The notes under the pieces: generated by a model
Told to the model about the DNA's origin: nothing
The model's database searches: none
The model's input: only the letters and a program-made list of their open reading frames with translations
Shown: positions 19,437 through 27,435 of the stretch, one piece after another
How positions within the stretch are numbered: the stretch's first letter is position 1
How the letters are laid out: every line of letters begins with the position of its first letter
Made by a program: the position numbers and the translations under genes
Origin: Pseudomonadota bacterium
GTDB taxonomy: Bacteria; Pseudomonadota; Gammaproteobacteria; Burkholderiales; Rhodocyclaceae
Length of the DNA: 64,000 bases
Reading direction: 5' to 3'
NCBI GenBank assembly: GCA_018241665.1
Contig: JAFEDK010000017.1
Coordinates: 124,001 to 188,000, forward strand

Positions 19437-19661
19437 ATGAGCATGATTGAAACCACAATGGCGACGGTGGGACTTGCCGCCTATAAGCCAATGCGTGACG
19501 CGGTTGTCGGAGGTGTAAAGGAAATAGAGGGGGATTTAATCCAGGCTGGAAAGACCATTGGAAGTGGAGTTGCCGCGGTGGTGGGCGAGGTGGTATCCGA
19601 TGTGAATAAGGTGAAAAGCGTGGTGGGGAGCATCGGACGGACGATCGATACGTACGTTTGA
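19437..19661 (+). CDS. Small Gly/Val-rich protein, unknown
   Basis: A 74-residue protein that I do not recognise. A strong AAAGGAG site seven bases before ATG 19437 and a hairpin terminator after the stop support a real gene. The sequence is amphipathic, with small residues spaced like a glycine zipper (AVVGGVKEIEG, AGKTIGSGVAAVVGEVVSD) and no signal peptide or Cys. It could associate with membranes or self-assemble, but no function can be assigned. The neighbourhood is less GC-biased than the rest of the window, hinting at later acquisition. Confidence 0.65.
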   Translation: MSMIETTMATVGLAAYKPMRDAVVGGVKEIEGDLIQAGKTIGSGVAAVVGEVVSDVNKVKSVVGSIGRTIDTYV

Positions 19662-19679
19662 TCCCGTCTGCCAGTAGAT

Positions 19680-19700
19680 CTCCCCGGCGCTGCCGGGGAG
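19680..19700. terminator. Hairpin terminator between convergent genes
   Basis: CTCCCCGGC and GCCGGGGAG pair over a GCT loop, between the stops of the 74-residue gene and the aminotransferase gene. It can serve both strands. Confidence 0.6.
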
Positions 19701-19706
19701 AAGGTC

Positions 19707-20870
19707 TCACAGTGGATGGCGGGCGACCAGTTCGGCCAGCCGGGCCAGACCGCGGTCTATTTCATCTTCGCCGGCGTGGCTGAAGTTGAGGCGCAGCGTG
19801 CCGGTGGCCTCCGGCGCGTCCGGATAGAAGGCTTCGCCGGGCATGAAGGCGACACCCTCCTCGATGGCCAACGGTAGCAGCTTGCGGGTGTCGATGCGGC
19901 GTTGCAGCTGCAGCCAGAAGAACAGGCCGCCCTTGGGCACGCTCCAGCTCGCCAGGGCGCCGAAATGGCGTTCCAGCGCCGCCGCGAACAGGTCGCGCTT
20001 GTGGCGGTAGAAGTCGGCCAGCCCGGCGAGGCGTTCGGCCCGCGTCGGCGATTCCAGCTGCTGCAGCACCAGCCATTGGCTGAGGCGGTTGCTGTGCAGG
20101 TCGGCGGCTTGCTTGAGGCGCACCAGGTAGGGGAACAGGTCAGGGGAGGCGGCCAGGAAGCCCAGGCGCAGGCCCGGCGCCAGGCTCTTCGAGAAGGAGC
20201 CCTGGTAGATCCATGGGCTGTCCGTCAGCGATGCGCACACCGGACGCCGTTCGCAGGTGTCGTAGACCAGGTCGCGGTAGGGATCGTCCTCGAACAGCGG
20301 CACGCCGGCTTCGCCGCAGGCTGCGGCGAGCGCCTGCCGTTCGGCGGTGCTGTAGCAATACCCGGTCGGGTTCTGGAAGGTCGGGATGGCGTAGGCCAGC
20401 GCCGGCTTGCTGTCACGGAAGGCGGCGGCATTGACCTCGACCGCGGTGAAGGGTACGAAGCGCGCGCCGAAAAAGCGGAACACCTGCAGCGCGGCTAGGT
20501 AAGTGGGTGATTCGACGGCCACCGGCGTGCCCGCATCGACGAACAGCTTGCCGACCAGGTCGATGCCTTGCTGGGAACCGGACAACACGAGGATGCGTTC
20601 CGGACCGCAGTCAAGGCCACGACGGCCGAGTTCTTCGGCAATGCGCGCGCGCAGCTGCGGATCACCTTCGGTAGGGCCGTATTGCAGGGCCTCGGCAGGC
20701 GCGGCGAGACCGAGTTCGGGAAAGGTCTCGGCGGCCGGCAGCCCGCCAGCGAAGGAGATCATGCCGGGGCGCCCTACGACGGCCAGGATCTCCCGGATCG
20801 GCGACGGGTGCAGATCGTGCACACGGGCGGAAAGGGAGGTCGGCAGGCGCGGGGGCGGGGTAGTCGGCAT
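19707..20870 (-). CDS. PLP-dependent aminotransferase, class I/II fold (2-aminoadipate transaminase-like)
   Basis: Aminotransferase of 387 residues. ISFAGGLPAAETFP and LQYGPTEGDPQLRARIAE at the N-terminus mark the LysN/MocR-type subgroup. SGSQQGIDLVGKLF is in the cofactor pocket, PTFQNPTG binds substrate, and the PLP lysine is about residue 226 in YQGSFSKSLAPGLRLGF. The C-terminal LRLNFSH has the carboxylate-binding Arg region. There is no fused GntR domain. Start ATG 20870 (MPTTPPPRLP). The gene is divergent from a marR gene 73 bp away, and the shared gap holds a palindromic operator, so the MarR protein probably represses it. The amino-acid substrate cannot be read from the sequence. Confidence 0.9.
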   Translation of the reverse strand: MPTTPPPRLPTSLSARVHDLHPSPIREILAVVGRPGMISFAGGLPAAETFPELGLAAPAEALQYGPTEGDPQLRARIAEELGRRGLDCGPERILVLSGSQQGIDLVGKLFVDAGTPVAVESPTYLAALQVFRFFGARFVPFTAVEVNAAAFRDSKPALAYAIPTFQNPTGYCYSTAERQALAAACGEAGVPLFEDDPYRDLVYDTCERRPVCASLTDSPWIYQGSFSKSLAPGLRLGFLAASPDLFPYLVRLKQAADLHSNRLSQWLVLQQLESPTRAERLAGLADFYRHKRDLFAAALERHFGALASWSVPKGGLFFWLQLQRRIDTRKLLPLAIEEGVAFMPGEAFYPDAPEATGTLRLNFSHAGEDEIDRGLARLAELVARHPL

Positions 20871-20892
20871 GGAAGTCTCCAGAAAGAATTAA

Positions 20893-20907
20893 GTCAATAA
20901 TATTGAC
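20893..20907. promoter_or_regulatory. MarR operator 1 in the aminotransferase/marR gap
   Basis: GTCAATAATATTGAC is a perfect inverted repeat (GTCAAT, three-base centre, ATTGAC) in an AT-rich gap between divergent genes, 22 bp from the aminotransferase start. Confidence 0.7.
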
Positions 20908-20937
20908 CTATAAATCCTGAGCTTCTTCCGGAATAAT

Positions 20938-20952
20938 GTCAACATGATTGAC
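20938..20952. promoter_or_regulatory. MarR operator 2 overlapping the marR start codon
   Basis: GTCAACATGATTGAC has the same spacing as operator 1 and one mismatch between arms. The marR ATG is its central triplet, so binding here would block marR expression directly. Confidence 0.65.
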
Positions 20953-21378
20953 CTAAATCGCCAGGCCGAGCTCCGCGAGGCCATCGAACTGTTCTACTTC
21001 GCCTATCGGGCCTTCACCGCGCCGCCGGACGATATCCTGGCCCAGCGTGGTCTCGGCCGCGTGCATCACCGCATCCTGTATTTCGTTGGGCGCAATCCGG
21101 GGATCGCCGTGAATGCGCTGCTGACCACATTGGGGGTCAGCAAGCAGGCGCTGCATGCGCCGCTGCGCCAGCTGGTGGACGATGGCCTAGTGGGAACCGC
21201 GGCGGCTGATAACGACCGGCGCGTGAAGCGCCTGCAGCTCACCGCCGAAGGGGCGGCGCTGGAGGCGCAGTTGTCGGGAACGCAGATGGAGATGCTGGAG
21301 AAGGTTTTCGCCGAGGCCGGCCCGGAGGCCGCCGATGGCTGGCGCCGCGCGATGGCGGTACTGGTGAAGGGCGGCTGA
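20944..21378 (+). CDS. MarR-family transcriptional regulator
   Basis: DNA-binding repressor of 144 residues. The winged helix is clear: HHRILYFVGRNPGIAVNALLTTLGVSKQALHAPLRQLVDDGLV, with the wing DNDRRVKRLQLTAEG (read in parts; helix 3 is VSKQALHAPLRQL). Flanking helices form the usual dimer interface. Start ATG 20944, the centre of one of two matching operators, which suggests tight autoregulation together with control of the divergent aminotransferase. The ligand is unknown; an amino acid or keto acid linked to the aminotransferase is a reasonable guess. Confidence 0.9.
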   Translation: MIDLNRQAELREAIELFYFAYRAFTAPPDDILAQRGLGRVHHRILYFVGRNPGIAVNALLTTLGVSKQALHAPLRQLVDDGLVGTAAADNDRRVKRLQLTAEGAALEAQLSGTQMEMLEKVFAEAGPEAADGWRRAMAVLVKGG

Positions 21379-21424
21379 GCCGCCATGAGGGGGCTCCCGC
21401 CTCCCTGGTACGGTGGAGATCCCC

Positions 21425-21492
21425 GTGGGGGCGAATTCATTCGCTCTCCGCACGTGGCGCGACCACCGCGGGCGAATGAATTCGCCCCCACA
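21425..21492. repeat. Palindromic intergenic repeat, facing pair (copy 4)
   Basis: Facing pair bordered by GTGGG and CCCAC. The left core has drifted (GGGCGAATTCATTCGCTC) while the right core is intact. It lies between convergent marR and hpt. Confidence 0.8.
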
Positions 21493-21529
21493 GGCCCAGC
21501 CCACAGGCCCAGCGGTCGGTTCTAGCGGT

Positions 21530-22093
21530 TCAGTGGCCCTTCAGTGCGTAGATGCCTGGCGCATTGCGCCAGTAGCCCTTGTAGTCCATGCCGCCGCCGA
21601 AGAGGAAGCGGTCGGCCACGTCGAGGCCGGTGAAATCGGCGCGCATGCCGGGGTAGGCCTTGCGGTCGTGGACCTTGTGCACCAGCACCGCCGAATGGAC
21701 TTCGCGGGCGCCTTCCTGCTTCAGGTAGTCGATGATGGCGGCCAGCGTGTGGCCTTCGTCGAGGATGTCGTCGAGCACCAGCACCGTGCGGTCGCGCAGG
21801 TCCTGGGTTGGGCGCACGCGCCAGTCGAGCAGGGTGCCCTGCAGTGCGTGGCCGTAGCGGGTGGCGTGCAGGTAGGCCAGTTCCAGCGGGAAAGGCAGGC
21901 GCGGTAGCAGGCGGCCGGCGAGGATCAGGCCGCCGTTCATCACTACATAGACCAGCGGGTTCTTGTCCTGCAGGCGGACGGTGATGTCGGCGGCGAGCTG
22001 GTTGAGGGCGGCGTCCACTTCGGCCGGTGTGCACAGGCAGTCGGCTTCTTCGCGGGCCCGGCGGATTTCCTCGAGGTCGACGGTGGTGGTCAT
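21530..22093 (-). CDS. hpt: Hypoxanthine/guanine phosphoribosyltransferase
   Basis: Purine salvage enzyme joining hypoxanthine or guanine to PRPP; 187 residues. The PRPP-binding loop is VLVLDDILDEGHTLAAI, the PPi loop is in YVVMNGGLILAGRLL, and the C-terminal purine-contact segment is RADFTGLDVADRFLFGGGMDYKGY (given in part: DRFLFGGGMDYKG). Betaproteobacterial versions of this length usually carry the note hypoxanthine-guanine phosphoribosyltransferase. Start ATG 22093 (MTTTVDLEE) is chosen because homology begins at once; the open frame upstream overlaps the next gene. It is the last gene of a minus-strand row after the yqjK-like gene. Confidence 0.92.
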   Translation of the reverse strand: MTTTVDLEEIRRAREEADCLCTPAEVDAALNQLAADITVRLQDKNPLVYVVMNGGLILAGRLLPRLPFPLELAYLHATRYGHALQGTLLDWRVRPTQDLRDRTVLVLDDILDEGHTLAAIIDYLKQEGAREVHSAVLVHKVHDRKAYPGMRADFTGLDVADRFLFGGGMDYKGYWRNAPGIYALKGH

Positions 22094-22110
22094 GGCGATG
22101 GCGGTGGAAG

Positions 22111-22395
22111 TCAGGGAATCAGGTTGCGGACGCGGCGCAGCAGCTGCCAGCCGAGCCAGCCGCGGCGGGCCCAGCGGATTGCCGCGCGGGGTCGGATGAC
22201 CAGCGTGAACACCGCGATGCCGCTCAGCAGCGGGGCGTTGTGGCGGGCCCAGCGCAGGCCGTCGCCGATGCGGTCGACGCCGTGCAGCACCGGCGCAAAG
22301 GCCTGGGCGTGGTGGATCAGCGCGTCGCGCTGTTCGCTGCAGCGGATCTGCAGGCGCTGCTTGCGCAGCGCGAGTTCGACGAGTTCGGGATTCAT
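22111..22395 (-). CDS. YqjK-like small membrane-associated protein
   Basis: Basic protein of 94 residues that begins MNPELVELALRKQRLQIRC and continues with an amphipathic helix, a weak hydrophobic segment (LLSGIAVFTLVIRP) and a basic tail (AIRWARRGWLGWQLLRRVRN). This matches the YqjK position and style in the E. coli yqjCDEK cluster. Its ATG overlaps the stop of the upstream yqjE-like gene by four bases. The role is unknown; the operon is tied to membrane/ribosome association and stationary phase in enterobacteria. Confidence 0.72.
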   Translation of the reverse strand: MNPELVELALRKQRLQIRCSEQRDALIHHAQAFAPVLHGVDRIGDGLRWARHNAPLLSGIAVFTLVIRPRAAIRWARRGWLGWQLLRRVRNLIP

Positions 22396-22775
22396 TCTTT
22401 CGGCCGCAGGGCTTCCCGATCCTGGGCCAGTTCGGCCAGGCTGGAGGCGAACAGGCGCGAGCCGGCACGCAGCCGCGCGGCGGCCCGGGTGGCAGCCCAC
22501 ACGCCGGCGGCGAACAACCCGGTGGTGGCGAGGCCGAGGGCCAGCAGGCGGTGGCTGTCCCAGAACAGCACGGTCAGGAAAGCCAGCAGGAAGACGAAGC
22601 CGAAGCCGATGAAGAGCGCGGCGAGCACGGTGTCGAAAAGGAAGCTGCCGGCACGCAGCTTCTCTTCTTTCAGCTCGACCGCGAAGAGTTCGAGGCGGGT
22701 CTGGACGGTGGCCAGACCCGAATCGGCGAGGCCCTTCAGGGACTCGCCGAGGCGCGAGGGCGCGGAATCGCTCAT
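22392..22775 (-). CDS. YqjE-like phage-holin-superfamily (Holin-X) membrane protein
   Basis: Inner-membrane protein of 127 residues. An N-terminal amphipathic helix (GLADSGLATVQTRLELFAVEL) is followed by two TM helices (VLAALFIGFGFVFLLAFLTV and LLALGLATTGLFAAGVWAA) and a charged tail. This is the pattern of YqjE/Holin-X proteins, which are unrelated to active phage lysis. Start ATG 22775 (MSDSAPSRLGE). Middle gene of an elaB/yqjD-yqjE-yqjK operon, overlapping the next gene by ATGA. Confidence 0.8.
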   Translation of the reverse strand: MSDSAPSRLGESLKGLADSGLATVQTRLELFAVELKEEKLRAGSFLFDTVLAALFIGFGFVFLLAFLTVLFWDSHRLLALGLATTGLFAAGVWAATRAAARLRAGSRLFASSLAELAQDREALRPKE

Positions 22776-22787
22776 GCGCAACCGGGT

Positions 22788-23096
22788 TTAGCGGCGATTG
22801 ACCAGCAGGCCCAGCAGGAAGCCTACGCCGGCTGCGACGCCGACGGCCTTCCAGGGGTTGTCATGCACGTAGTCGTCGGTGGCGCGGGCGGCTGCCTTGG
22901 TCTTCTGCACGACCGCGGCTTCCAGGTCCTGCAGCTTGTACTTGGCGCTGGTCAGCTTGTCGCCGAGGCGGGCACGGACGTCCGCGACCTTGTCGCCGGC
23001 CTGGCCGGCGGTCAGCTTGAGCAACTCTTCGGTGTCGGCCACTACAGCCTTGAAGTCGGAGACGAGTTTGTCTTTGGTCACTTGTGCGTCGCTCAT
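22788..23096 (-). CDS. ElaB/YqjD-family (DUF883) tail-anchored protein
   Basis: Protein of 102 residues. A long helical region rich in Ala, Lys and Asp (KLVSDFKAVVADTEELLKLT, VADVRARLGDKLTSAKYKLQ) leads to the hallmark DDYVHDNPWKAVGVAAGVGF and a C-terminal TM anchor LLGLLVNRR. In E. coli these proteins anchor to the inner membrane by the C-tail and bind ribosomes in stationary phase. Start ATG 23096 has GGGAG upstream. It is the first gene of the three-gene operon that runs to yqjK, and hpt follows. Confidence 0.9.
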   Translation of the reverse strand: MSDAQVTKDKLVSDFKAVVADTEELLKLTAGQAGDKVADVRARLGDKLTSAKYKLQDLEAAVVQKTKAAARATDDYVHDNPWKAVGVAAGVGFLLGLLVNRR

Positions 23097-23204
23097 GGTT
23101 TTCTCCCAATGAATGGCGTTATCGAAGATTGGTAAGCAGGTTGGAGGTTTGTTGTCGCCACTTGTTCCCGACTTAGGCTAATCCCAATCGAAGTCCGTGG
23201 CAAT

Positions 23205-26200
23205 TCATTCTGGCTGCGTGCTTGGCGTGGAACGGCGCAGGACGCGGGCCAGCAAGCCTTCGATGTCGTCCACGTAGGTGTACACCGCCGGCACTACCAG
23301 CAGGCTCAGCAGCGTCGAGCTGATCAGGCCGCCGATCACCGCCGTGGCCATCGGCGCGCGGAAGCTTGGGTCGGCGCCGAGGCCGAGGGCGATTGGCAGC
23401 ATGCCGGCGCCCATCGCCAGCGAGGTCATGACGATCGGGCGGGCACGCTTGCGGCAGGCATCCACCAGCGCGTCGTGGCGGCTGAGCGGCGTGCCACCGC
23501 GGCCGTGGCGGGCCTCGATGGCGTATTCGACGAGCAGGATGGAGTTCTTGGTGACGATGCCCATCAGCATCAGGAGGCCGATCAGGGACGGCATCGAGAA
23601 GCTGTTGTGGGTGACCAGCAGCGCCACGAAGGCGCCGCCGATGGCCAGCGGCAGGGCCGCCAGGATGGTCACCGGCTGCGTGAAGCCGCCGAACAGCAGC
23701 ACCAGCACCATGTAGATGCACAGCACGCCGATACCCATCGCCAGCCCGAAGCTGCCGAACAGTTCCTGCATGACTTCCGTGTCGCCGGAGTCGGCCAGCG
23801 TCACGCCGGGCGGCAGCTTGGCCAGGCCGGGCAGGGCCAGGGCTTCCTGGTATACCGAGCCGAGTTCGCGCTGGCCGAGCTCCACTTCGAGGGTCACGTT
23901 GCGGCTGCGGTCGAGGCGGTTCACCTGGGCCGGGCCGCTGTCCATCGCGATGTCCGCTACGTTGGCGAGGAACACCGGGCCGTTCCGGCCGGGCACCTGC
24001 AGGCGGCCGATGGCGGCCAGGTCGGCCCGCTCAATGTCCGGCAGGCGCACGCGGATCGGCACCTGGCGGCGCTCCAGATTGAGCTTGGCGAGGCCGACGT
24101 CGTAGTCGCCGGCGGTGGCGATGCGGATCGTGTCGGCGATGGCCTCGGCGGTCACGCCCAGGTCGGCGGCGCGGGCGAAGTCGGGGCGGATCACCACTTC
24201 CGGGCGCACCAGGCTGGCGCTGGAGGTGATGTTGCCGATGCCCTGCAGGGTGCGCAGGTCGCGGGTGGCGGCCTGGGCGGCGATGGCCAGCGTGGCCGGG
24301 TCGTCGCTCTTCAGCACCAGCAGCATCTTGACGCCCGAATCGGCCGGCCCGACGGTGATGCGCATGCCTGGCAGCACGGCGAGGCGCTGGCGCATTTCCA
24401 TCTCGACGGCCTGCTGGTTGCGGTGGCGCTCGGTGCGGTGACTGAGGGTTACGGTGAGCACCGCGCGGCGAACCTCGGCGGCGGCACCGGGGTTGAAGCC
24501 GTCGCCGGCTGCGCCGCCGCCCACCGAGCTGAGCACGGCCTTCACGTCGGGCATCACGGCGAGGGCCTGGCGGGCCTGTTCGGCGGCCGTCCAGGTTTCC
24601 TTCAGCGTGCTGCCGGGCGGGAGCTCCACGTTGACCAGGGTCTGGGCACGGTCGGCGGGCGGCACGAAGCCGGTCGGCAGCAGCGGGATCAGCATCACCG
24701 AGCCGACCAGGAAGCCGATCGCGCCGAGCAGGGTCAGGAAGCGGTGACGCAGGCACCACTCCATCGAGGCCATGTAGCCGCGCATCAGGCGCCGCTCGGG
24801 TACTTCGCCGTGGGCGACGGGCTTCAGGAAGTAGGCCGCCATCATCGGCGTCAGCAGGCGGGCGACGACCAGGGAGGCGAGGATGGCCAGCACTGCGGTC
24901 CATCCGAACTGCTTGAAGAACTTGCCGGCGATGCCGGCCATGAAGGCGGTGGGCAGGAACACCGCAACCAGCGCGAAGGTGGTGGCGATGACCGCCATGC
25001 CGATCTCGTCGGCGGCCTCCATGGCGGCTTGCAGTGGCGTCTTGCCCATGCGCAGGTGGCGGGCGATGTTCTCGATCTCGACGATCGCGTCGTCCACCAG
25101 GATGCCGACCACCAGCGCCAGCGACAGCAGCGTGACGGTGTTGAGGGTGAAGCCGAACCAGGCCATGCCGAGGAAGGTGGGGATCACCGACAGGGGCAGG
25201 GCCAGCGCGGCGACCAGGGTGGCACGCCAGTCGCGCAGGAACCACCAGACCACCAGTACCGCCAGCAATGCGCCCTCGTAGAGGAGCTGCATGGAGCCAT
25301 CGAAGTTCTCCTGTACCGGGGCGACATTGTTGTAGGCGTGGGCGAAGTGCACGCCGGGATGGGCGGCTTCCAGTTCGGCGATGGCCTTGGCGACGCCGGC
25401 GGCGACGGTGATCTCGCTGGCGCCCTTGGTGCGCGAGACCTCGAAGCCGACCACCGGCTTGCCGTCGAAGAGGGCCACGGAACGGCGCTCGGCAATGGTG
25501 TCGCTGATCTTTGCGATACGCTCGAGGCGCACGCTGCGCCCTTCGGACAGCGGGATGTCGATGGCGCCCAGGTCGCGGGCGCTGGCCACCGTGGCGATGG
25601 TGCGCACGGCCTGTTCGCCGCCGCCCACATCGCCACGGCCGCCGGGGGCTTCCTGCTGGGCACGGCGCAGCTGGCGCGATACATCGGCGGCGCTGACGCC
25701 GAGAGCAGCCATCCGTTCGGCGTCGAGCTCGATGCGCACCTCGCGGCTGACGCCGCCGAGGCGCTTCACCGCGCCGACGCCCTTGACCGCCAGCAGGCGC
25801 CGGGTGACCGCGTCGTCCACCAGCCAGCTGAGGGATTCCTCGTCGTGGGTGTCGGCGCGGATCGTCCATGCGCCGAGGGGCCGGCCGGCGGTGACGATCT
25901 TGGCGACCACCGGGTCGCGCACGTCGGCGGGCAGGTCGGCGCGCACCCGGCTGACCGCGGCGCGGACTTCGGTCTCGGCCTCGTTGGCGTTCTTCTCCAA
26001 CTCGAACTCGATGGCCACCGTGACCTCGCCGTCGAGGATGGTGGTGTGCATGCGCTTGATCTGGGCGAGGGTTGCGATGCTGTTCTCGAGCTTGCGGGCG
26101 ACCTCGGTCTCCAGCGTGCCAGGGGCGGCGCCGGGCAGGCTGGCCTTGACGGTGACCACCGGCAGCTCGATGTCCGGGAAGTCCTGCACACCGGTGCTCT

Positions 26201-26288
26201 TGAAGGCCAGCAGGCCGGCCAGGCTGAGCAGGATGAAGAGCAGGATCGCCGGGACCGGGTTGCGGATCGACAGGGCGGAAAAGTTCAT
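23205..26288 (-). CDS. RND-type efflux transporter, inner-membrane permease
   Basis: Proton-driven AcrB/MexB-like pump of 1027 residues. N-terminus MNFSALSIRNPVPAILLFI starts TM1; a large periplasmic loop follows (PDIELPVVTVKASLPGAAPG), then TM2-6 with the proton-relay motif VVGILVDDAIVEIENI (paired Asp), a second periplasmic loop, and TM8-12 ending at about residue 1005. Twelve TM helices in total are expected. Last gene of the tetR-OMF-adaptor-pump operon; 10 bp separate it from the adaptor stop. Substrates are unknown. The sequence is closer to the HAE1 drug-efflux group than to the CusA metal pumps, since it lacks their Met cluster. Confidence 0.94.
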   Translation of the reverse strand: MNFSALSIRNPVPAILLFILLSLAGLLAFKSTGVQDFPDIELPVVTVKASLPGAAPGTLETEVARKLENSIATLAQIKRMHTTILDGEVTVAIEFELEKNANEAETEVRAAVSRVRADLPADVRDPVVAKIVTAGRPLGAWTIRADTHDEESLSWLVDDAVTRRLLAVKGVGAVKRLGGVSREVRIELDAERMAALGVSAADVSRQLRRAQQEAPGGRGDVGGGEQAVRTIATVASARDLGAIDIPLSEGRSVRLERIAKISDTIAERRSVALFDGKPVVGFEVSRTKGASEITVAAGVAKAIAELEAAHPGVHFAHAYNNVAPVQENFDGSMQLLYEGALLAVLVVWWFLRDWRATLVAALALPLSVIPTFLGMAWFGFTLNTVTLLSLALVVGILVDDAIVEIENIARHLRMGKTPLQAAMEAADEIGMAVIATTFALVAVFLPTAFMAGIAGKFFKQFGWTAVLAILASLVVARLLTPMMAAYFLKPVAHGEVPERRLMRGYMASMEWCLRHRFLTLLGAIGFLVGSVMLIPLLPTGFVPPADRAQTLVNVELPPGSTLKETWTAAEQARQALAVMPDVKAVLSSVGGGAAGDGFNPGAAAEVRRAVLTVTLSHRTERHRNQQAVEMEMRQRLAVLPGMRITVGPADSGVKMLLVLKSDDPATLAIAAQAATRDLRTLQGIGNITSSASLVRPEVVIRPDFARAADLGVTAEAIADTIRIATAGDYDVGLAKLNLERRQVPIRVRLPDIERADLAAIGRLQVPGRNGPVFLANVADIAMDSGPAQVNRLDRSRNVTLEVELGQRELGSVYQEALALPGLAKLPPGVTLADSGDTEVMQELFGSFGLAMGIGVLCIYMVLVLLFGGFTQPVTILAALPLAIGGAFVALLVTHNSFSMPSLIGLLMLMGIVTKNSILLVEYAIEARHGRGGTPLSRHDALVDACRKRARPIVMTSLAMGAGMLPIALGLGADPSFRAPMATAVIGGLISSTLLSLLVVPAVYTYVDDIEGLLARVLRRSTPSTQPE

Positions 26289-26298
26289 GGCGTGCCGC

Positions 26299-27435
26299 TC
26301 ACTTGCTCGGGGCCTGGGGGGCGGGGGCCGTCACCTGGACCAGATCGCCGTCGTCGAGGAAGCCGGCGCCGCTGGCCACCACCCGCGCGTCTGCGGGCAG
26401 GCCGGAGAGGATCTCGACGCGTTCGCCGTCACGCCGGCCGACCTCGACCTTGGTCTGCACGACGCGGTTGCCGTCGCCGATGCGGAACACATAGTTGAAG
26501 CCGTCGCGCAAGGCCACCGCCTGGCGCGGCAGGGTCAGGCCGCGGCTGGCGGCCAGCGCGAACTCGCCGCGGGCGAACATGCCGGCCTTGAAGGGCGCAT
26601 TGACGCCCTTGCCGGCGGCGGCCGGCAGATCCACATAGACCAGCGCGTTGCGGCTCTGCACATCGACGGTGGGGGCGAGCGTGCGCACCGTGCCGGTGAC
26701 CCGCTCGCCGCCGGGGGCGGTGAGCTGCACCGGCTGGCCGACACGGACGCGGGCCAGCTCGGCGGCCGGGACTTCGGCCCGCCATTCGAGGCGCTGCTGG
26801 CGGATCAGGCGGAACAGTTCCTGGCCCTGGGGCACCACCGCGCCGACGGTGGCGCCGGCGGCGCGGAAGGAGATCACGCCGTCGTCGCTGGCCACCACGC
26901 GGGTGTGGCGCACGCGCAGCTCGGCGCTGGCAAGGCTGGCGCGGGCGGCCTGGCGTCTCGCGTCGGCGGTGGCCTCGGCGGTCAGGTATTGCTGGATCTG
27001 CTGGGGGCTGAGGCCGCCGCTGGCTTCCACCGAGCGGGCCCGGGCCGCGTTGGCGCGGGCCTCCTGCAGCGCGGCTTCCGCCTCGGCAAGGCTGGCGCGG
27101 GCCTGGGCCTGTTCGGCGAGGGGCACGTCGGCGGCGAACTCGGCGAGGAGTTCGCCGCGCTTGACCGGGCTGCCCACATTGACCTTCACGTCGGCAAGAC
27201 GGAGGCCGCCGGACTCGGCGCCGATGGAGGCTTCCTGCCAGGCGGCGACGCTGCCGTTGGCGACCAGCCCGCGCGGCAGCTCGCGGCCTTCCGGGCTGAC
27301 GGTGGTGACGGCGAGGGCCGGCTTGGCGGGCCCGGCAGCGGGCTTGGCCGCTTCGGGCGGCGGGGTTTCCGAGGAGCAGGCGGTCAGCAGGCCGGCCAGC
27401 AGGCTGGCCATGAGGGGGGCGCGGAGGGACATCAT
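26299..27435 (-). CDS. RND efflux periplasmic adaptor lipoprotein
   Basis: Membrane fusion protein of 378 residues linking pump and outer-membrane channel. Lipobox LLTAC with Cys near residue 20. Then the half-motif GGLRLADVKVNVGSPVKRGE (lipoyl part), a coiled-coil hairpin rich in Ala/Arg (about 110-175), the second half-motif VVASDDGVISFRAAGATVG, and the beta-barrel and membrane-proximal parts. Start ATG 27435 overlaps the stop of the channel gene by four bases. Next gene is the pump. Confidence 0.93.
   Translation of the reverse strand: MMSLRAPLMASLLAGLLTACSSETPPPEAAKPAAGPAKPALAVTTVSPEGRELPRGLVANGSVAAWQEASIGAESGGLRLADVKVNVGSPVKRGELLAEFAADVPLAEQAQARASLAEAEAALQEARANAARARSVEASGGLSPQQIQQYLTAEATADARRQAARASLASAELRVRHTRVVASDDGVISFRAAGATVGAVVPQGQELFRLIRQQRLEWRAEVPAAELARVRVGQPVQLTAPGGERVTGTVRTLAPTVDVQSRNALVYVDLPAAAGKGVNAPFKAGMFARGEFALAASRGLTLPRQAVALRDGFNYVFRIGDGNRVVQTKVEVGRRDGERVEILSGLPADARVVASGAGFLDDGDLVQVTAPAPQAPSK

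Noticed and set aside
23475..26498. About 1000-codon plus-strand frame over the RND pump gene
   Set aside because: Antisense shadow of a well-conserved pump; no recognisable motif.
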